From CAVRZY01 sp963725415 (GTDB lineage Bacteria; Acidobacteriota; Terriglobia; Bryobacterales; Bryobacteraceae), in NCBI GenBank assembly GCA_963725415.1, contig CAVRZY010000131.1:1-44692 (forward strand): a stretch of DNA of 44,692 nucleotides, given 5' to 3'. The position numbers and the translations under genes were made by a program. The notes beneath the pieces were generated by a model that did not search any database, had not been told where the DNA came from, and was given only the letters and a program-made list of their open reading frames with translations. Each line of letters opens with the position of its first letter. The first letter of the stretch is position 1. This document shows, piece by piece, positions 7,123 to 15,806 of this stretch.

Positions 7123-8760
7123 ATGCGTCTGGGCGAAATGCTGATTGCGCGCGGGCTGATCGGGCCGGAGGATCTCGACCGGGCGCTGGAGATCCAGAAG
7201 GAGCGCGGCGAGAAGATCGGCGAGATCCTGGTGGAGCTGGGCTTCGTGTCGATGCGGGACGTGCTGGCAGCACTCTCCGAGCAATTGAACGTGCCGCTGG
7301 TCAGCCTGGAGGGGCCGCCGCCGGCCACGCCGGAAACCGAGGGGCTCACCGAGCGGTTCATGCGGCAATGCCGCTTCATTCCGGCGGCCGTCCAGGACTC
7401 CACGCTGACCATCGCCATGGCCGACCCGCTGGACTTCGAGACCATCTCGGCGGTGAGCGGGTTCACGGGGCTGAAGGTGACGCCGGTGCTGGCCTCCGAG
7501 CAGGAGATCCTGGACGCCATCGACAAGTATTACGGCGAGGCGGAGAAAGAAGGCCCGGAACTGGAGGGGAGGGCGGGGCAGGCCGAGGAGGACCTCGAGC
7601 ATCTGCGCGACATGGCCAGCGAGGCGCCGGTGATCCGGCTGGTGAACGCCATGATCGCGCAGGCCGTCGAGAAGCGCTCCAGCGACATTCACATCGAGCC
7701 GTTCGAGAAGGAATTCCGCGTTCGCTACCGGGTTGACGGCGTGCTCTACAGCCAGGAGCCGCCGCCGCGCGAGCTGAAGGCGGCCATCATCTCCAGGGTG
7801 AAGCTGATGGCCAAGCTGAACATCGCCGAGCGCCGGCTGCCGCAGGACGGGCGCATCAAGATCAAGGTGCTAGGGCGGGAGGTGGACTTGCGGGTGTCCA
7901 CCCTGCCGACCCTGTACGGCGAGAGCGTGGTGATGCGCCTGCTGGACCGCTCGGCCGGGGATTTTTACGACTTGCAGCGGCTGGGGTTCGACCAATTCAT
8001 GCTGTCGCGCGTGGAGCACTACACCTCGCTGCCGCACGGGATCCTGCTGGTGACCGGGCCGACGGGCAGCGGGAAATCGACCACGCTGTACGCGGCGCTG
8101 AAGCGCATCAACCAGCCGGACAAGAAGATCATCACCATCGAGGACCCGGTCGAGTACCAGATGGACGGGATCAACCAGATCCACGTGAACCCGCAGATCG
8201 GGCTGACGTTTGCCTCGGGATTGCGGCACATCGTGCGGCAGGACCCGGACGTGATCATGGTGGGGGAGATCCGCGACCGCGAAACCGCCGACATCGCGAT
8301 CCGCGCGGCGCTGACCGGGCACTTCGTCTACTCGACGCTGCACACCAACGACGCGCCCAGCGCCATCACCCGGCTGACGGATATGGGCGTGGACAACTAC
8401 CTGATCAGCTCGACGCTGGTATCGGTACTGGCGCAGAGATTGGTGCGCGTGATCTGCCAGTACTGCAAGGAACCCGCGGGGACGCGGCTGACGCCGGACG
8501 GCGCCACCGTCCAGTGCTACCGGGGTGCGGGTTGCGAGCATTGCTTGGGCACGGGTTTCACCGGGCGCGTGGGCATTTTCGAGTTGATGGAGTTGGACGA
8601 CGAGCTGCGCCAGCTCATCCTGAACAATGCCGATGCGGTGGCGCTGACGGCGGCGGCGCGGCGCAAAGGGATGCGCAATCTGCGCGAGGACGGCTGGATG
8701 AAGGTCGCCGCCGGGCTGTCCACGGCCGAGGAAGTGCTGCGGGTAACCCAGGAATTCTGA
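7123..8760 (+). CDS. gspE: Type II secretion system ATPase GspE
   Basis: A cytoplasmic hexameric ATPase that powers pseudopilus assembly. The 545 residues include an N-terminal MshEN/GspE_N-type domain (1-140), Walker A GPTGSGKST (312-320), Asp box ITIEDPVE (337-344), Walker B VIMVGEIRD (377-385) and His box TGHFVYSTLHTND (398-410). A zinc-binding insert has C445-x2-C448 and C471-x2-C474, as in GspE and PilB. The order of downstream genes (gspF, then GspG-type pseudopilins, ending in a secretin) and the GspG family member assign it to type II secretion rather than type IV pili. Its stop overlaps the gspF start by 1 nt (TGATG). Confidence 0.95.
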   Translation: MRLGEMLIARGLIGPEDLDRALEIQKERGEKIGEILVELGFVSMRDVLAALSEQLNVPLVSLEGPPPATPETEGLTERFMRQCRFIPAAVQDSTLTIAMADPLDFETISAVSGFTGLKVTPVLASEQEILDAIDKYYGEAEKEGPELEGRAGQAEEDLEHLRDMASEAPVIRLVNAMIAQAVEKRSSDIHIEPFEKEFRVRYRVDGVLYSQEPPPRELKAAIISRVKLMAKLNIAERRLPQDGRIKIKVLGREVDLRVSTLPTLYGESVVMRLLDRSAGDFYDLQRLGFDQFMLSRVEHYTSLPHGILLVTGPTGSGKSTTLYAALKRINQPDKKIITIEDPVEYQMDGINQIHVNPQIGLTFASGLRHIVRQDPDVIMVGEIRDRETADIAIRAALTGHFVYSTLHTNDAPSAITRLTDMGVDNYLISSTLVSVLAQRLVRVICQYCKEPAGTRLTPDGATVQCYRGAGCEHCLGTGFTGRVGIFELMELDDELRQLILNNADAVALTAAARRKGMRNLREDGWMKVAAGLSTAEEVLRVTQEF

Positions 8761-9968
8761 TGGCCAGTTTTCACTTCAGAGCGGTGGCCCCGGACGGCAA
8801 GCTGCGAATGGGCACGCTGAGCGGCCCCAGCGACAAGCTGGTGGCGCGGGAGCTGCGCCGGCAGGGCCTGATCCCGGTCTACGTGGGCCTGGAGCCCAAG
8901 CGGTCCTTCGAGCTGAAGCTGCCTTCATTCGCCTGGGGCCGGCGGCGGGACGTGCTGTTCTTCACCCAGGAGCTGGCCACGCTGTTGAAGGCCGGCGTCC
9001 CGCTGGACCGAGCCTTGTCGATCACTTCGGAGCTGACCGAGCGGGCCGCCTTCTGTTCGGTGGTGCTGGACCTGTTGCGGGTGCTGAAGGGCGGCAAATC
9101 GCTGGCCGACAGCCTGGCCACGCACCCGGAGTATTTCTCGAACCTGTACATAAACATCGTGCGGGCCGGCGAGGCCAGCGGCGCGCTGGCGCCCGTGTTC
9201 GACCGGCTCTCCGAGTTCGAGCGTACGCGAGACGAGTTGCGCAACTACATCATCTCCTCGATGATCTATCCAACCTTGCTCCTGCTGGTGGGTCTGGGCT
9301 CGATTTTGGTGCTGCTGAACTTCGTGGTGCCGCGCTTCGCCCAGGTGTTCGAGGAGTCCCGGATGAGGATGCCACTGCCCACCCAGATCCTGCTGGAGGT
9401 CAGCCGGCTGCTGAAGGCCTACGGCTGGATGGGGATCGCGGCAGTAGTGGCGTTTGTGGGTGGCCTGAGGATGTACATCCGGAGCCAGGCCGGCCGGCTG
9501 TGGTGGGACACCATGCGCTTGCGCCTGCCGGTGCTGGGTGACGCGCTGCGGAAAGCCGAGACGTCCCGCTTCGCCCGCGCCATGGAGACCCTGGTGGCCA
9601 ACAGCGTCCCGTTGGTGCAGTCCATCGGGATTGCGGGGGCCATCCTGAACAACCGCAAGATGGCGGGCGCGCTGGAGGCGGTGGCGCAGGGGGTCAAGCG
9701 CGGGGAAGGCATTGCCGCGCCGCTCCGCAAGACGGGCCAGTTCCCCGCGCTGGCCGGGCACCTGCTGAGCGTGGGCGAGGAGACCGGACGGCTGGACCAG
9801 ATGTTCGGCCGGATGGCTGACATCTACGAAAACGAAACGCGCGCCGCGGTCAGGCGGTTCACCGCGCTGTTCGAGCCGCTGCTCATCCTGGTGATGGGAG
9901 TGATCGTGGGCGCATTTATTCTAAGCATGCTGCTGGCAATTACCAGCATCAACGAAGTGGCGGTGTAA
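8760..9968 (+). CDS. gspF: Type II secretion inner-membrane platform protein GspF
   Basis: 402 residues with two repeated T2SSF domains (about residues 68-190 and 270-393), each followed by membrane segments (YIISSMIYPTLLLLVGLGSILVLLNFVVPRF, then AYGWMGIAAVVAFVGG and the C-terminal LFEPLLILVMGVIVGAFILSM). The N-terminal F-x-A-V-A-P-D-G-K stretch is typical of the family. GspF couples the GspE ATPase to pseudopilin assembly. Start ATG 8760 overlaps the gspE stop; the frame is open further upstream only as a shadow inside gspE. gspG follows after 2 nt. Confidence 0.93.
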   Translation: MASFHFRAVAPDGKLRMGTLSGPSDKLVARELRRQGLIPVYVGLEPKRSFELKLPSFAWGRRRDVLFFTQELATLLKAGVPLDRALSITSELTERAAFCSVVLDLLRVLKGGKSLADSLATHPEYFSNLYINIVRAGEASGALAPVFDRLSEFERTRDELRNYIISSMIYPTLLLLVGLGSILVLLNFVVPRFAQVFEESRMRMPLPTQILLEVSRLLKAYGWMGIAAVVAFVGGLRMYIRSQAGRLWWDTMRLRLPVLGDALRKAETSRFARAMETLVANSVPLVQSIGIAGAILNNRKMAGALEAVAQGVKRGEGIAAPLRKTGQFPALAGHLLSVGEETGRLDQMFGRMADIYENETRAAVRRFTALFEPLLILVMGVIVGAFILSMLLAITSINEVAV

Positions 9969-9970
9969 CC

Positions 9971-10372
9971 ATGAAGGCAGCGAGAAGAAAGAAACGATCC
10001 GGCGTCACCCTGATCGAGATGTTGGTGGTGGTGACCATCATTGCCCTGTTCGCGGGCCTGGCCCTCTATAAGCTGTGGCCGCACGTCGATACGGCCAAGA
10101 TTACCCGAGCCCGCGCGGACATTACTACGTTGATGGGCGCGCTGACCATGTACCGGCTGCGCGCCGGCGCCTTCCCCACCCAGGAGCAGGGACTACAGGC
10201 TGTGCGCCCCTTCCTGCAACAGGATATCCCGCTGGACCCCTGGGGACGGGCCTACATCTACAAGTACCCCGGCTCGCAGGGCGACGATCCGGAGATCATC
10301 AGCTACGGGGCCGACGGGCAGCCGGGCGGAGAGGGAGTCAACGCCGACATCGTGAGCTGGAAAAGCCAATGA
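9971..10372 (+). CDS. gspG: Major pseudopilin GspG
   Basis: 133 residues. The class III signal has a basic leader, cleavage after G11 and mature start VTLIEMLVVVTIIAL with Glu at mature position 5. The C-terminal globular domain has the GspG hallmark FPTQEQGLQAV and DPWGRAYIYKYPG, then DIISYGADGQPGGEG-like sequence at the calcium-site region (YGADGQPGGEGVNADI). Length and motifs are standard for the major pseudopilin. The prepilin peptidase (gspO/pilD) is not in this window. Confidence 0.95.
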   Translation: MKAARRKKRSGVTLIEMLVVVTIIALFAGLALYKLWPHVDTAKITRARADITTLMGALTMYRLRAGAFPTQEQGLQAVRPFLQQDIPLDPWGRAYIYKYPGSQGDDPEIISYGADGQPGGEGVNADIVSWKSQ

Positions 10373-10375
10373 GGA

Positions 10376-10472
10376 ATTGAATCATTGATTCATTGAGCCA
10401 TTGATTCACTGAAACGCCGCCGGCAGCTCAGTGTTTTTCAATGATTCAATGACTCAATGATCCAATCGTCAA
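10376..10472. repeat. Dispersed repeat, family C (TCATTGATT-type inverted repeat)
   Basis: An imperfect inverted repeat built from the short unit TCATTGA/TCAATGA fills the gap between gspG and gspH. The left arm reads ATTGAATCATTGATTCATTG; the right arm holds the complementary TCAATGATTCAATGACTCAA. A related element occupies about 32322-32432. It is AT-rich against the surrounding GC-rich coding DNA and ends 2 nt before the gspH start codon, so it probably replaces the native gspH ribosome-binding region. Confidence 0.75.
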
Positions 10473-10473
10473 T

Positions 10474-10960
10474 ATGAGTCCACGGTCCCAACGTCAGTTC
10501 AGCAGCGGCATCACCCTGGTGGAGATGGTGGTGGTGGTGGCCATCATCGGGCTGCTGGTGGGGATCACGTTTCCATCGTTCAGCGCGGGACTGGATTCTC
10601 TACGGTTGACTTCCGCCAGCGATTCGCTGGTCAGCTTCTTGAATCAGGCTCTGAATCGGGCGGAGCGGCGCCAGCAGGTGGTCGAGGTCGCCATATCGAA
10701 AGCGGACAACACGCTGCGGCTGCGCTCGACCGAGCCGGGATTTGAAAGGACACTTCGAGCTGCCCGAGGGCATCTCGATCCGGGCCGTGCTGCCGGAGTT
10801 ACCCCAACTGGAGGAAGCCACACGCCGGTTCTTGCTGTATCCGGGTGGGACGGCGCCGCGCCTGGGGATCGAGATAGCCAACCGCAGAGGGGAGCGGCGG
10901 GTGGTGCGCGTGGATCCGATCAGCGGGGTTCCCCAGGTGGAGCGAGTGGAAGGGCCATGA
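10474..10960 (+). CDS. gspH: Minor pseudopilin GspH, interrupted by a single frameshift
   Basis: The N-terminal half is a textbook pseudopilin: leader to G12, then ITLVEMVVVVAIIGLLVGI with Glu at mature position 5, followed by a GspH-like beta domain (FLNQALNRAERRQQVVEV). At about 10737-10745 the frame must shift by one base: upstream sequence ends RLRSTEPG, and the sensible continuation KGHFELPEGISIRAVLP up to the stop at 10958-10960 is in the next frame. Removing one T from the TTT run would restore a single protein of about 160 residues. Read unshifted, the frame runs into GspI, which is an artefact. Whether this is a true mutation or a sequencing indel is unknown. The stop overlaps the gspI start (ATGA). 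Confidence 0.8.
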
Positions 10961-11331
10961 GAAAACGTGGTTTCACCCTGCTGGAGATGCTGGTGGCCAC
11001 GGCCATCATGGGCATCGCGGTCATCGCGCTGCTGGCTAACATCTCGACTTCGATGCGTCACGCGGCCGATCTGACCGAGTACGACCGCGCGGCGCTAGTG
11101 GCCCGGCGGAAAATGGACGAGTTGCTGCTGGACCCGCGCCTGCCGAAAGGCGCGCCGTTCGGCGGGGACGGGTGGCGTGCCCAACTGACCTTGTTTGAAG
11201 CACCCCCCAATGCCGGCCCGGGAACTCCGGTGCTGGAGCGGCTGGAACTGGAAATCTGGTGGATGAGCGGGGAGAAGCGGCGGACGGTAGCGCTGGAAGG
11301 CTTCCGCCGGGCCACCCTGAGGGCCGAGTGA
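10957..11331 (+). CDS. gspI: Minor pseudopilin GspI
   Basis: 124 residues. Very short leader MRKRG, then FTLLEMLVATAIMGIAVIALL with Glu at mature position 5, then ALVARRKMDELLLDPRLPKG, which matches the A-x-x-x-A-x-x-K-M-E pattern of GspI. The C-terminal RLELEIWWMSGEKRRTVALE is the usual beta-strand end of the small tip pseudopilin. Start ATG 10957 overlaps the gspH stop; the stop overlaps the GTG start of gspJ by 4 nt (GTGA). Confidence 0.9.
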   Translation: MRKRGFTLLEMLVATAIMGIAVIALLANISTSMRHAADLTEYDRAALVARRKMDELLLDPRLPKGAPFGGDGWRAQLTLFEAPPNAGPGTPVLERLELEIWWMSGEKRRTVALEGFRRATLRAE

Positions 11332-12155
11332 AGCTATTTCGGGGACAGGCTACACAACCCCTTTTCTGGCCACTGCGGCGGCCGGAGGGCAAAGTCTGTG
11401 GGCCAGAAAAGGGGTTGTGTAGCCTGTCCCCGAAATGCGGCGTGACACTGCTGGAGCTGCTGGTTTCGGTGTCGCTGCTGAGCCTGCTGGTGGTGGGACT
11501 GTTGCTGGCGATGCGGGTGGGCTTCAACGCCACGCAGATGACCAATGCCAGGATGATGGCCAATCGGCGAGCAGTCAGCGTGCAGCGGGTGCTGGAGCAG
11601 CAGATCGCGGGTTTCATGCCGGAGGCGGCGGACTGCCTGCCCGGGCCGGGGCTTCCGCGGGTGAGGATGCCGTTCTTCCAAGGGGAGCCGCAATCCATGC
11701 GCTTTATCACGAGCTATTCGCTGGGAGAAGCGGCGCGCGGGTACCCGCGGATCGTCGAGTTCCAGGTGATCCCAGGCGAAGACAACCGGGGCGTGCGGCT
11801 GATTGTCAACGAGCCTCTCTACACCGGAGCACTGGGTGCGGGAAATTTCTGCCTGGGCCGGGTGCCCGATCCGAGCCTGGGAATGGCGATCCCTCGATTC
11901 CGGCCCATCGAGGTGGGTCCGGCCTCGTTCGTGCTGGCCGACCGGCTGTCCTACTGCCGCTTCTCCTACCGCGAGGCTCTGCCTCCTCCGCGATTGGAGC
12001 GCTGGATGCCGGTTTGGGTTCTGCCTGTTTGGCCCAGCGCCGTGCGGATTGAAATGGCGCCGCTGGAGCCGGACAGCTCGCGGCTCCAGGTGTTAACCAT
12101 CACGGCGCCAGTTCGCGTCACCAAGGCTCCTTTGTATGAATACACGGACAATTAG
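11328..12155 (+). CDS. gspJ: Minor pseudopilin GspJ with a leader formed by a repeat element
   Basis: 275 residues from GTG 11328. The prepilin motif is GVTLLELLVSVSLLSLLVVG (residues 38-57) with Glu at mature position 5, but the leader before G38 is 38 residues, against 5-12 in most pseudopilins. Residues 4-37 are almost entirely encoded by the perfect inverted repeat 11336-11436. Removing the element leaves a short basic leader (VK...), the expected form. The C-terminal part (FQVIPGEDNRGVRLIVNEPLY; YREALPPPRLERWMPVW) is the GspJ beta domain. Because the leader remains in frame, the protein might still be processed. The strong hairpin 8 nt into the gene should hinder initiation. It overlaps gspK by 20 nt. 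Confidence 0.85.
   Translation: MKLFRGQATQPLFWPLRRPEGKVCGPEKGLCSLSPKCGVTLLELLVSVSLLSLLVVGLLLAMRVGFNATQMTNARMMANRRAVSVQRVLEQQIAGFMPEAADCLPGPGLPRVRMPFFQGEPQSMRFITSYSLGEAARGYPRIVEFQVIPGEDNRGVRLIVNEPLYTGALGAGNFCLGRVPDPSLGMAIPRFRPIEVGPASFVLADRLSYCRFSYREALPPPRLERWMPVWVLPVWPSAVRIEMAPLEPDSSRLQVLTITAPVRVTKAPLYEYTDN
11336..11436. repeat. Palindromic element, family B, perfect 36-bp inverted repeat
   Basis: Arms 11336-11371 and 11401-11436 are perfect reverse complements of 36 bp, separated by a 29-nt loop (11372-11400). The outer ends read ATTTCGGGGACAGGC. The element begins 8 nt inside gspJ and stays open in that frame. A shorter relative sharing the TCGGG(G/T)ACAGGC termini is at 36870-36929. Elements with this GGGGACAGG end are reminiscent of REP sequences mobilised by IS200/REP-associated transposases; no such transposase is encoded here. 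Confidence 0.9.
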
Positions 12156-13126
12156 CGGAAAACGCCGCAGAGGGAGCGCGCTGCTGATGGTGCTGTGGTT
12201 CTCTGCCGCGCTGGGGGCGATCGCGTTTTCCCTCGCCAACACGGTGCGTGGAGAGACGGAGCGCACGACAACCGCACTGGAAGGGGCCCGAAGCTACTAT
12301 CTGGCCACCGGGGCGGTAGAACGCGCCCTGCTGTACCTGCAATGGGGGACCTCCTTCCGGTTGCCGGACGGCTCGTTCCGCTACTACACCCCGGGGAACC
12401 CGCTGCTGCCGCTGTCGTTTCCCTCCGGAGAAGCGGTGGTCGAGATCATGCCGGAAAGCGCCAAGATCAACATCAACGCCGCACGCCCGGAGGAGTTGTT
12501 CCGCCTGCTGTTGTATCTGGGGGCCGAGCCGGAGCGGGCCCGCGAGATTGCGCTGGGCATCGTGGACTGGCGCAACCCGGCCCCTGGTCCGACTGCCTTC
12601 GACCAGTACTATTTGTCGCTGGCTCCGTCTTTTCGGCCGGCATGCGTCTTTTGAAGAGATTGAAGAACTGTTGCTGATCAAAGGCATGACGCCGGAACTG
12701 TTTCACGGAACTTACGAACCCGATGCTGAGGGGCGGCTGGCGCCACGTCCCGGCTTGAAGGACTGCCTCACAGTGTACGGGGCTGGGGGGCAATTCGACG
12801 TGAACACAGTCGAGCCGGCGGTGCTGGCGGCGGCGGGGATCAGCCCGGATGTGATCGCCGCGATCATCCAGGTGCGCCGGATAGCGCCCTTTCGCAGCGG
12901 GGCCCAGTTGGCCGCGTTCCTACAGGGCGCGGGGCCGGTGTTGAATCGCCTGCGAGTCGGGGGTAACTCGATTTTCACGCTGCGGGCTACGGCCCGCCTG
13001 CGGCTGCCAAACGGCGGGTTGTCGGATCAGCGCCGCTCGGTAGCGGCGGTGGTGAAGTTGAATCCGGAAGAGTCCAACGAGCCGCACCACATATTGCGCT
13101 GGTACGACAACGTGTGGGTGCGATGA
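12136..13126 (+). CDS. gspK: Minor pseudopilin GspK, interrupted by a single frameshift
   Basis: The first part (ATG 12136) has a basic leader to G13, then SALLMVLWFSAALGAIAFSL. GspK normally lacks Glu at position 5, and Met occupies it here. KININAARPEELFRLLLYLG and IVDWRNPAPGPTAFDQYY match the family's helical insert. At 12628-12633 (a T4 run) the frame must move by one base to continue as RHASFEEIEELLLIKGMTPE and reach the true C-terminus at 13124-13126 (DVNTVEPAVLAAAGI and GGNSIFTLRATARL are typical). One extra T explains it. The restored protein would be about 329 residues, normal for GspK. Confidence 0.85.
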
Positions 13127-13133
13127 GGCGAGA

Positions 13134-14438
13134 ATGACCCCAGGCTTCCGCAAGTGGCTGGCGATCGGCACCGGGCTAGGGATCGAGATCCGGGCCGAGG
13201 ACCTGCGGGTGACGGTGGCGCGGCTGCGGCCCTCCGGCGGGCAACTGGTGGGCGCGACGACGATCGCGCGATTTCGCGAGCGCCACGCCACGGAATGGGG
13301 CGCCGAATATGCGGAATTCCTGAAGCAGCACGGCGCCAGGCACCTGGCCGCGACGGTCCTGTTGCCACGGCGCGAAGTGATTGTGCGGCAACTGACGCTG
13401 GCGGGCGTGGCCAGCCGGGATCTGGGTCCGGCCATCGAATTCCAACTCGATTCGCTGCATCCCTACCCGGAGGGGGAAGCGGTCTCGGCGTGGGCGCGCA
13501 TCGGCGACAGCGCGACCGTGCTGCTGGGAATCAGCCGGCGCTCCACCATCGAGCACTACAGCGCCCTGTTTGCGGAAGCCGGCGTCAAAGTTTCTTCCTT
13601 CACGTTTTCCGCCGCGGCGCTGTATTCGGCCATCCGGCTGGTGGGGGACCCGCCGGGGGATGGGTTTCTAGCCCTGTGCGAGAGCCAGGGCGGCCTGGAG
13701 GCGTACGGGGAAAGCCCGGCGCGGGCGGTTTTCTCGGCCACCCTGGATGCCTCCCCGGACAAGGCGACCGAGCTGGCCTCTGCCGAGTTGAGGCTGCCGC
13801 AGGGCGCGGAGCCGCTCCAGATCGCTGCGCTGCTGCCGCTCAAGGCCGCTCTCTCGGATTCCGATCTATCCCGCGACGCGCTGGCGTATGCCGCGGCGCT
13901 GGCCGGGGCCTCTCCCCGGCCGGCGCTTTCGGTAAACCTGCTGCCGGTCGAGCAACGCAGTTCCAGCTCCCGGGCCATGTTTATCCCGACCGCGGCGCTG
14001 GCGCTGACGTTGCTGATCGTGCTGGGGGCGCTGGCGTCAATTTCGCCGATCGAGGACCGGCAGTACCGGGCGGCGCTGGCCGCTGAGATCGCGCGTCTGG
14101 AACCGCAAGCCCGCCAGTCGGCGGCCCTCGACCGCAAGATCGAAACGACGCGCGCGCGGGCCCGCCTGCTGGACGACTTCCGGCGCAGAACCAAAGCGGA
14201 CCTCGATGCTCTAAACGAACTCACGGGGCTGCTGGCCCCGCCGACCTGGCTGAACGGGTTCGAGCTGACGCGGAACTCCGTGGCCCTGAGCGGCGAGGCG
14301 GAACAGGCCGCCCCGCTGTTGAAGCTGATCGACGGATCCCCCATGTTCCAGAACTCCGAGTTCACCATTCCACTGGGTCGAACAGGGAAGAACGAGCTGT
14401 TTCGCATCCGCGCGGCGCGGGAGGGCGTGCTGCCATGA
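13134..14438 (+). CDS. gspL: GspL-type inner-membrane protein (PilM/PilN-like fusion)
   Basis: 434 residues. The N-terminal about 270 residues resemble the actin-like cytoplasmic domain of GspL/PilM (GTGLGIEIRAEDLRVTVARL; VLLPRREVIVRQLTL; AIEFQLDSLHPYPEGEAV). One membrane helix follows (about 283-305, IPTAALALTLLIVLGALASI), then a coiled-coil-rich stretch and a small PilN-like ferredoxin-fold domain (APPTWLNGFELTRNSVALSGEA). GspL links the GspE ATPase to GspF and GspM in the inner membrane. It starts 7 nt after the gspK stop and overlaps gspM by 4 nt (ATGA). Confidence 0.85.
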   Translation: MTPGFRKWLAIGTGLGIEIRAEDLRVTVARLRPSGGQLVGATTIARFRERHATEWGAEYAEFLKQHGARHLAATVLLPRREVIVRQLTLAGVASRDLGPAIEFQLDSLHPYPEGEAVSAWARIGDSATVLLGISRRSTIEHYSALFAEAGVKVSSFTFSAAALYSAIRLVGDPPGDGFLALCESQGGLEAYGESPARAVFSATLDASPDKATELASAELRLPQGAEPLQIAALLPLKAALSDSDLSRDALAYAAALAGASPRPALSVNLLPVEQRSSSSRAMFIPTAALALTLLIVLGALASISPIEDRQYRAALAAEIARLEPQARQSAALDRKIETTRARARLLDDFRRRTKADLDALNELTGLLAPPTWLNGFELTRNSVALSGEAEQAAPLLKLIDGSPMFQNSEFTIPLGRTGKNELFRIRAAREGVLP

Positions 14439-15028
14439 AGCTCCAAAAGCGCGACAAGACGGCGCTGGCGCTGCTGGCGGGGGCCTTGGTCGTTTGGCTG
14501 ATCCTCCAGTGGGCCCTGCCGAGCGCCAGCTCACCCCAGGTGGTGACGGTGTCCGAATCGATGCCCGCGGCGGAGAAACGCCTGACCTGGCTGCGGCAAC
14601 TGGCCGGCAGCGTTCCGGGTAAAGAAGAAGCGCTCAGACAGGCCTCGGCGGAACTGACCGGGCGCGAGCAAGGGATCCTTCAGGCTGAGACCGCAGCCCA
14701 GGCCCAAGCCCAACTGCTGGAGATCCTCCGGCGGGTGGCCAAAGCACAGACGCCGCCGCTGGACATCAAGGGAGTCGAACTGGGGCAAGTGGCGCGGCTC
14801 GGTGACGACTATGGCGAGGTCCAGGTCAGCATCACGTTCGAATCGCGGATCGAAGAACTGGTGAACTTGCTGGCGGATCTGACCAAGCAGCCGGAGGCGC
14901 TGGGGACGCGAGACCTGCGCGTGGCTTCGGGGAACGCCAAAGAGAAAACCATAGGCCTGCGGCTGACGGTATCCGGGGTCGTGCCGCGGCGGCTGGTGCC
15001 GGAGAAGAAAGGGTTGGCGGCGTTTTGA
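14435..15028 (+). CDS. gspM: GspM / PilO-like inner-membrane assembly protein
   Basis: 197 residues with a short cytoplasmic N-terminus, one membrane helix (about 9-27, TALALLAGALVVWLILQWAL), a helical coiled-coil region (TAAQAQAQLLEILRRVAKAQ) and a ferredoxin-like C-terminal domain (YGEVQVSITFESRIEELVNL) as in the GspM/PilO family. It sits between gspL and gspC, as in other acidobacterial secretion operons. Assignment to GspM rather than PilO comes from context. It overlaps the next gene by 4 nt (TTGA). Confidence 0.8.
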   Translation: MKLQKRDKTALALLAGALVVWLILQWALPSASSPQVVTVSESMPAAEKRLTWLRQLAGSVPGKEEALRQASAELTGREQGILQAETAAQAQAQLLEILRRVAKAQTPPLDIKGVELGQVARLGDDYGEVQVSITFESRIEELVNLLADLTKQPEALGTRDLRVASGNAKEKTIGLRLTVSGVVPRRLVPEKKGLAAF

Positions 15029-15738
15029 AGAGGAGACTGATTCTGCTGGATCTGGCCCTGGTGGCGCTGATCGCGTTGGCGGGGTGGCGCGCGCGGCAGA
15101 ACTGGCAGCAGGCCGACAAGCGGGAGCAATTGGTCTTGCGGACGCCCCGGAAGCCGCTGCCATCTCCATCCTTGGCGCCGCTTCCGGCGCTCGAGCCAGT
15201 CAACGCCGCCGCCTACGCCGCGGTCGCGCAGAAGATGCTTTTTGCCTCGGATCGCAATCCCACCGTCGTCGTCGAGGCGGCGCCGCCCAAGCCCGTGCCG
15301 GCGCTCCCCGTCCTGCACGGGATCGTGAACGTGGGCGACGGGCTCACCGCGATCATGAGCTTGAAGTCCGAAGCGCCGCACCGAGGATACCGTCCCGGCG
15401 AGACAGTGGGCGAGTTTAAGCTGGTGAGCCTGAGCCACGAGGAAATCGTGCTGGAGTGGGAGGGCCGCGAGCTGAAGAAGAAGGTGGAAGAACTGATGGA
15501 GCGGCGCACGGCAGCCGCTTCGGCCGACAGCTCGGAGACCACGCCGCGAGTGGCCAGCGCGCCTTCTGCCGCGACCGTGATCTCGTCGGTGAGCCAGCCG
15601 GCCGGCACCCCGGGCGAGCGGATCAGAAGCTGCGACCCGAACGACAACTCCGCTCCCGGCACGGTCAAGGACGGGTATCGCAAGGTGGTCAAAGATACTC
15701 CGTTTGGCAGGCAGTGCCGCTGGGAGCTGATGCAGTAG
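15025..15738 (+). CDS. gspC: GspC-like clamp protein (HR domain, no PDZ)
   Basis: 237 residues from a TTG start overlapping the gspM stop. An N-terminal membrane helix (about 4-20) is followed by a Pro-rich linker and an HR-type beta domain (LPVLHGIVNVGDGLTAIMSL; YRPGETVGEFKLVSLSHEEIVLEWEG), which in GspC contacts the secretin GspD. No PDZ domain is visible; the C-terminal 60 residues are low-complexity followed by VKDGYRKVVKDTPFGRQCRW, which I do not recognise. The position immediately before gspD supports the call. The 68-nt gap to gspD contains short GCTAGC-type palindromes. Confidence 0.75.
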   Translation: MKRRLILLDLALVALIALAGWRARQNWQQADKREQLVLRTPRKPLPSPSLAPLPALEPVNAAAYAAVAQKMLFASDRNPTVVVEAAPPKPVPALPVLHGIVNVGDGLTAIMSLKSEAPHRGYRPGETVGEFKLVSLSHEEIVLEWEGRELKKKVEELMERRTAAASADSSETTPRVASAPSAATVISSVSQPAGTPGERIRSCDPNDNSAPGTVKDGYRKVVKDTPFGRQCRWELMQ

Positions 15739-15806
15739 GAGAGGAAGCCGCTAGCTGCTAGCCCATAGGACGGGTAGCGAATAGAGGGTTCGGTTTGGAG
15801 AGTTTC

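Noticed and set aside
10474..11331. A single GspH-GspI fusion protein (285 residues)
   Set aside because: The middle of the fusion is out-of-frame GC-rich translation; the proper GspH C-terminus lies in the next frame and GspI has its own start with prepilin motif.
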